Under the pieces are notes generated by a model. It made no database searches. It was not told the DNA's origin and saw only the letters and a list, made by a program, of their open reading frames with translations. Positions 22,531 to 24,920 of a stretch of DNA of 24,920 nt are shown here, in pieces. The translations under genes and the position numbers were made by a program. This DNA is from JACJXF01 sp964349045 (GTDB lineage Bacteria > Bacteroidota > Bacteroidia > Bacteroidales > GCA-2748055). Numbering within the stretch: position 1 is the stretch's first letter; each line of letters opens with the position of its first letter. The DNA lies in assembly GCA_964349045.1 (NCBI GenBank), contig CAYGFI010000059.1, positions 1-24,920 on the forward strand, read 5' to 3'.

Positions 22531-24445
22531 AATTAAAGGGTTGTTCCACTTTAAGCTCTCCTTTTCCTAAATTCCAGATGACGTTAAGATCTGACCAGTA
22601 ACCGGGTTTAAAAAGCGGAACTTCATGACGTGTGCGATGAACATAGGTGTCGTTCACGAGCATTATGTTTTTATATATAATTGCCACCATGGTATCCTGA
22701 GGATGAGGAGTTGCTATCCTTATAATCGACTGTCCGCCAAATGCAAGAATATTATTCCTGACGATGTTTTCGTTTCCTTTAAAATTCACAATTACATTGT
22801 TTGTTTTATATAGCAAGTTCTGTTCAACAATGATGTGCTCTGCAAAGTCATCGAGATAGATAGCATTCCCGCCATAACAGGCCGAATTAACATCATGAAT
22901 TACATTTCCACGGATTACCATTCCCGGTTGCAGGCCGGGAACATAGATTCCACCCATATCGCTTAACCAGCCCTGTCCGATTTCGTGTATGTGATTTTTC
23001 ATGATCAGGTTATCATAGCATCCGGGAGTATTCCTTGTTGCGCTACAAACGATGCCACTGTAATAAAAATCGGAAATATGGTTATGGAAGAACCGGCAAT
23101 ATTTTGTTGTATTGGCAAGAATTGCAACAGCTCCATGAAAGACTCTTCCGCCTGAATTGATTTCATTATCGGTTACATTTATTTTACTGCAATTGTTCAT
23201 CTTTACGGCGCCGGCTCCCAGGTCTGAGAACCTGTTCCCGGTAATGAAAATATTTTCAGATCCGCCAAGTAATTCAATAGCATATTCTCCCAGGTTGACA
23301 AACTCGCATTCCGATACACTGCAATTTTGTGCCGAGTTGAAACGAATCAATGCAGGGCCACTGCCGCCAAAATTGTTACCTGTTCCGTAATGTGAATTCC
23401 ATACTATTTCACTATGGCAGAATTTCAATCCGGAAAAATGGATGTCACCTGCGAATTTCTTTTCATTTGCATTCCCATTTATTTGAATTATCTGGGAAGT
23501 AACCGGAGCAAATATTTCTGTTTTGTTCATAATTTCTCCGGGCTTAGGAATATAATAGAGATCACCTGTGGGTTTGTCGAGGTACCATTCACCCGGTTTA
23601 TCCAGTGATTCAAATACATTATCAACATAATACCATGCGTTTCCACACACATGGGCAGGGTGCGAGCGCAGAAAAGGCATATAACTCTTTGCCGTGAACA
23701 CTACTTCCCTGGTATTAAGATTAACTTCCCTGACAGGCAGGTAGTCTTCCTGCCAATAGTGGATGACCATAACATTAATATCCTCCAGGTTTTTCCAGTT
23801 CTGTATGTCCCCATCCCTGAAAATAAATCTGTCCTTTGATGAATTACTATATTGCTCTGCAGGAGTCCCGGTTTTTCCCAGAAGAGGATCCTCCACTTCG
23901 TAAAAGCCAGCTTCAGGTAACCTTGGACGACTTACCCTCTGACCGTTTACAAACAATTGACGAAAATAAAATTCACCGTTTTTCACATCGGGAAGGTTTA
24001 CTTTCCAGCAGGCTTTACCGTTGACTTTTGCCTTTTTCCATCCTGTTATTTTTTTCCCGGCTGAAATTACCGGTTTTTCACCTTTAAAAGCCTCTATTGA
24101 AAGACTGAATTTATCTTTTTCTGTAAATTCAATTGGACTAATAACCTGATAGGTACCTTCTCTCAGAACAATTTTGTAGACAGTCTCGGAACCAGACATT
24201 TGAAAATGTTTTCTCACCATATTAACAGCCTCAGGAAGTGAAGCAAATGGTCCGTCTTTATCAGTATTGGTTTCATGAAGGCCTGACCATGAATCATTAC
24301 CAGAGGGCGAAACATAAAAAGTTACCTGGGCCTGGATGAATGATACTTTGATGCAAAAGCTAAACAGTATCAAAATCAACTGAATAAAAAGCCGGGGCTT
24401 TAGTTTTCCTGCATGCTCAAAATATTTATAAATAGTCATTTGCAT
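22531..24445 (-). CDS. Secreted right-handed parallel beta-helix protein (C-terminus lost in the scaffold gap)
   Basis: At least 638 residues are visible. An N-terminal export signal with a hydrophobic core LFIQLILILFSFCI (about 19-32) ends near residue 40 (IQAQ). Then comes the typical opening of carbohydrate-active beta-helix proteins: TFYVSPSGNDSWSG, FASLPEAVNMVRK and KIVLREGTYQV. A first beta-sandwich-like insert contains SAGKKITGWKKA and FRQLFVNGQRVSRPRLPEA. From about 330 onward there are repeated short turns (NCSVSECEFVNLGEYAIELL, NIFITGNRFSDLGAGAVKM, KINVTDNEINSGGRVFHGAV), the PbH1 coil pattern. This arrangement resembles GH141-like and related glycan-degrading families; the catalytic residues cannot be assigned by eye. 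It is the first gene of the minus-strand block and precedes the sulfatase. The start is either M1 or M3. Confidence 0.82.
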
Positions 24446-24920
24446 AACTCATATTATTTAAAACGTTTTTAAATAGAGGAATATATTATGAAGAGTATCC
24501 AAGTAGCAATTTGTACTTATTTTCACCGAAATAAGTTTATTTTAATGCAATTTACCGTTATAATATGCCCAAAAAAATGTTTCTTAATGAATCTTATCGA
24601 AGCCTGTTTTGAGGAACCGATGAGTCGAAAGAGAAGGGCTCACTGAAACTAATTATCGATCCTGTTACGGTATTTTTTTGTTCGCTTACCCCCAGCTGAA
24701 CTACAGTGATTTTCTCCCGCGATCAGCAGCCTCTTTTAGATTTGTATTAGTGGTAAATGGATTTTCAGAAAATTCCTGCAGTAACAATATCTCATAAGGT
24801 GAAGGTCCTATGGTATTAAAAATGAGGAATTATTAAAAGAAAGTTCAATGATTGCGATCTTAACACGTAAATAGAAAGTACAATCTATTTAAATTTCCCT
24901 CCTAAAATTGTATGTAATGT
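24446..24920. other. Gene-free region upstream of the beta-helix gene
   Basis: This is a 475-base AT-rich stretch. It contains an operator-like palindrome at 24457-24473. On the minus strand, two overlapping open segments (about 24594-24829, different frames, no good start) give protein-like text such as VVQLGVSEQKNTVTGSI, but with a stop or frameshift between them. I see no intact gene and no consensus promoter. Confidence 0.5.
24457..24473. promoter_or_regulatory. CpG-centred palindrome upstream of the beta-helix gene
   Basis: TTTAAAACGTTTTTAAA is a near-perfect palindrome around a central CG, with AAAACGTTTT exact and 12 of 14 positions symmetric. That is the shape of a LacI-family operator. 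It lies 12 bases upstream of the start at 24445, a suitable place to repress the minus-strand glycan block. Its half-site differs from the TAAACCGATTTA sites, so it may belong to a different regulator. Confidence 0.4.

Noticed and set aside
22349..22570. Plus-strand frame spanning the assembly gap
   Set aside because: About half of it is N, and the rest is antisense to the sulfatase and beta-helix genes.
22424..24445. Single long minus-strand frame of 673 codons running through the N stretch
   Set aside because: The part from 22424 to 22530 is made of unknown bases and the final residue lies in the sulfatase coding region. I end the supported coding sequence at 22531.

Overview
The window looks like part of a Bacteroidota genome, probably an anaerobic or marine Bacteroidales-type lineage assembled from a metagenome or draft. 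The evidence is: few Shine-Dalgarno-like starts; promoters of the Bacteroidota type (TTTG, about 19 nt, TAnnTTTG), clearest at 4350-4380; a Bacteroides-type ECF sigma factor; secreted glycan-active enzymes including a Cys-type sulfatase; and Bacteroidota-style intergenic repeats. A 100-N scaffold gap lies at 22431-22530. I see no rRNA, tRNA, CRISPR array or transposase gene.

Left part (1-9331) is mixed core and accessory content: a MacB/FtsX-type permease (+); a two-gene ABC exporter operon (-); the rRNA dimethyltransferase RsmA/KsgA (-), divergent from a hotdog thioesterase (+); a PatB/MalY-type aminotransferase (+); a small heat-shock protein Hsp20 with a good terminator (+); a small YkgJ-family cysteine-cluster protein (+); an HtrA-like protease without a visible signal peptide (-); and an orphan ECF sigma factor (-). 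Short-unit repeats sit between several of these genes.

Central and right part (9332-24445) is a carbohydrate and sugar-acid locus in two opposed blocks. The plus-strand block (9873-14624) encodes an HpcH/HpaI-type 2-keto-acid aldolase, a D-2-hydroxyacid dehydrogenase and a complete TRAP transporter (DctQ, DctM, lipoprotein DctP). A LacI-family regulator (-) meets it tail to tail. The minus-strand block, in transcription order from 24445 down to 15814, encodes a secreted parallel beta-helix protein, a sulfatase (both cut by the gap), a secreted sialidase-fold/LamG protein, a second D-2-hydroxyacid dehydrogenase, a galactonate-dehydratase-type enolase-superfamily enzyme with DgoD-like catalytic residues, and a second HpcH/HpaI aldolase.

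The most economical model is this. Secreted enzymes trim a sulfated or acidic glycan, the TRAP system imports a sugar acid, the dehydratase makes a 2-keto-3-deoxy acid, an aldolase splits it directly to pyruvate plus an aldehyde, and the dehydrogenases handle the resulting oxo- or hydroxy-acid. No KDG-type kinase is present, so a kinase-free route is suggested. LacI-like CpG-centred operator candidates occur upstream of the plus block (an 18-bp perfect inverted pair at 9335-9352 and 9685-9702) and upstream of the beta-helix gene (24457-24473). A 280-bp MITE-like element (17821-18100) interrupts the minus block. Substrate identities are inferences.
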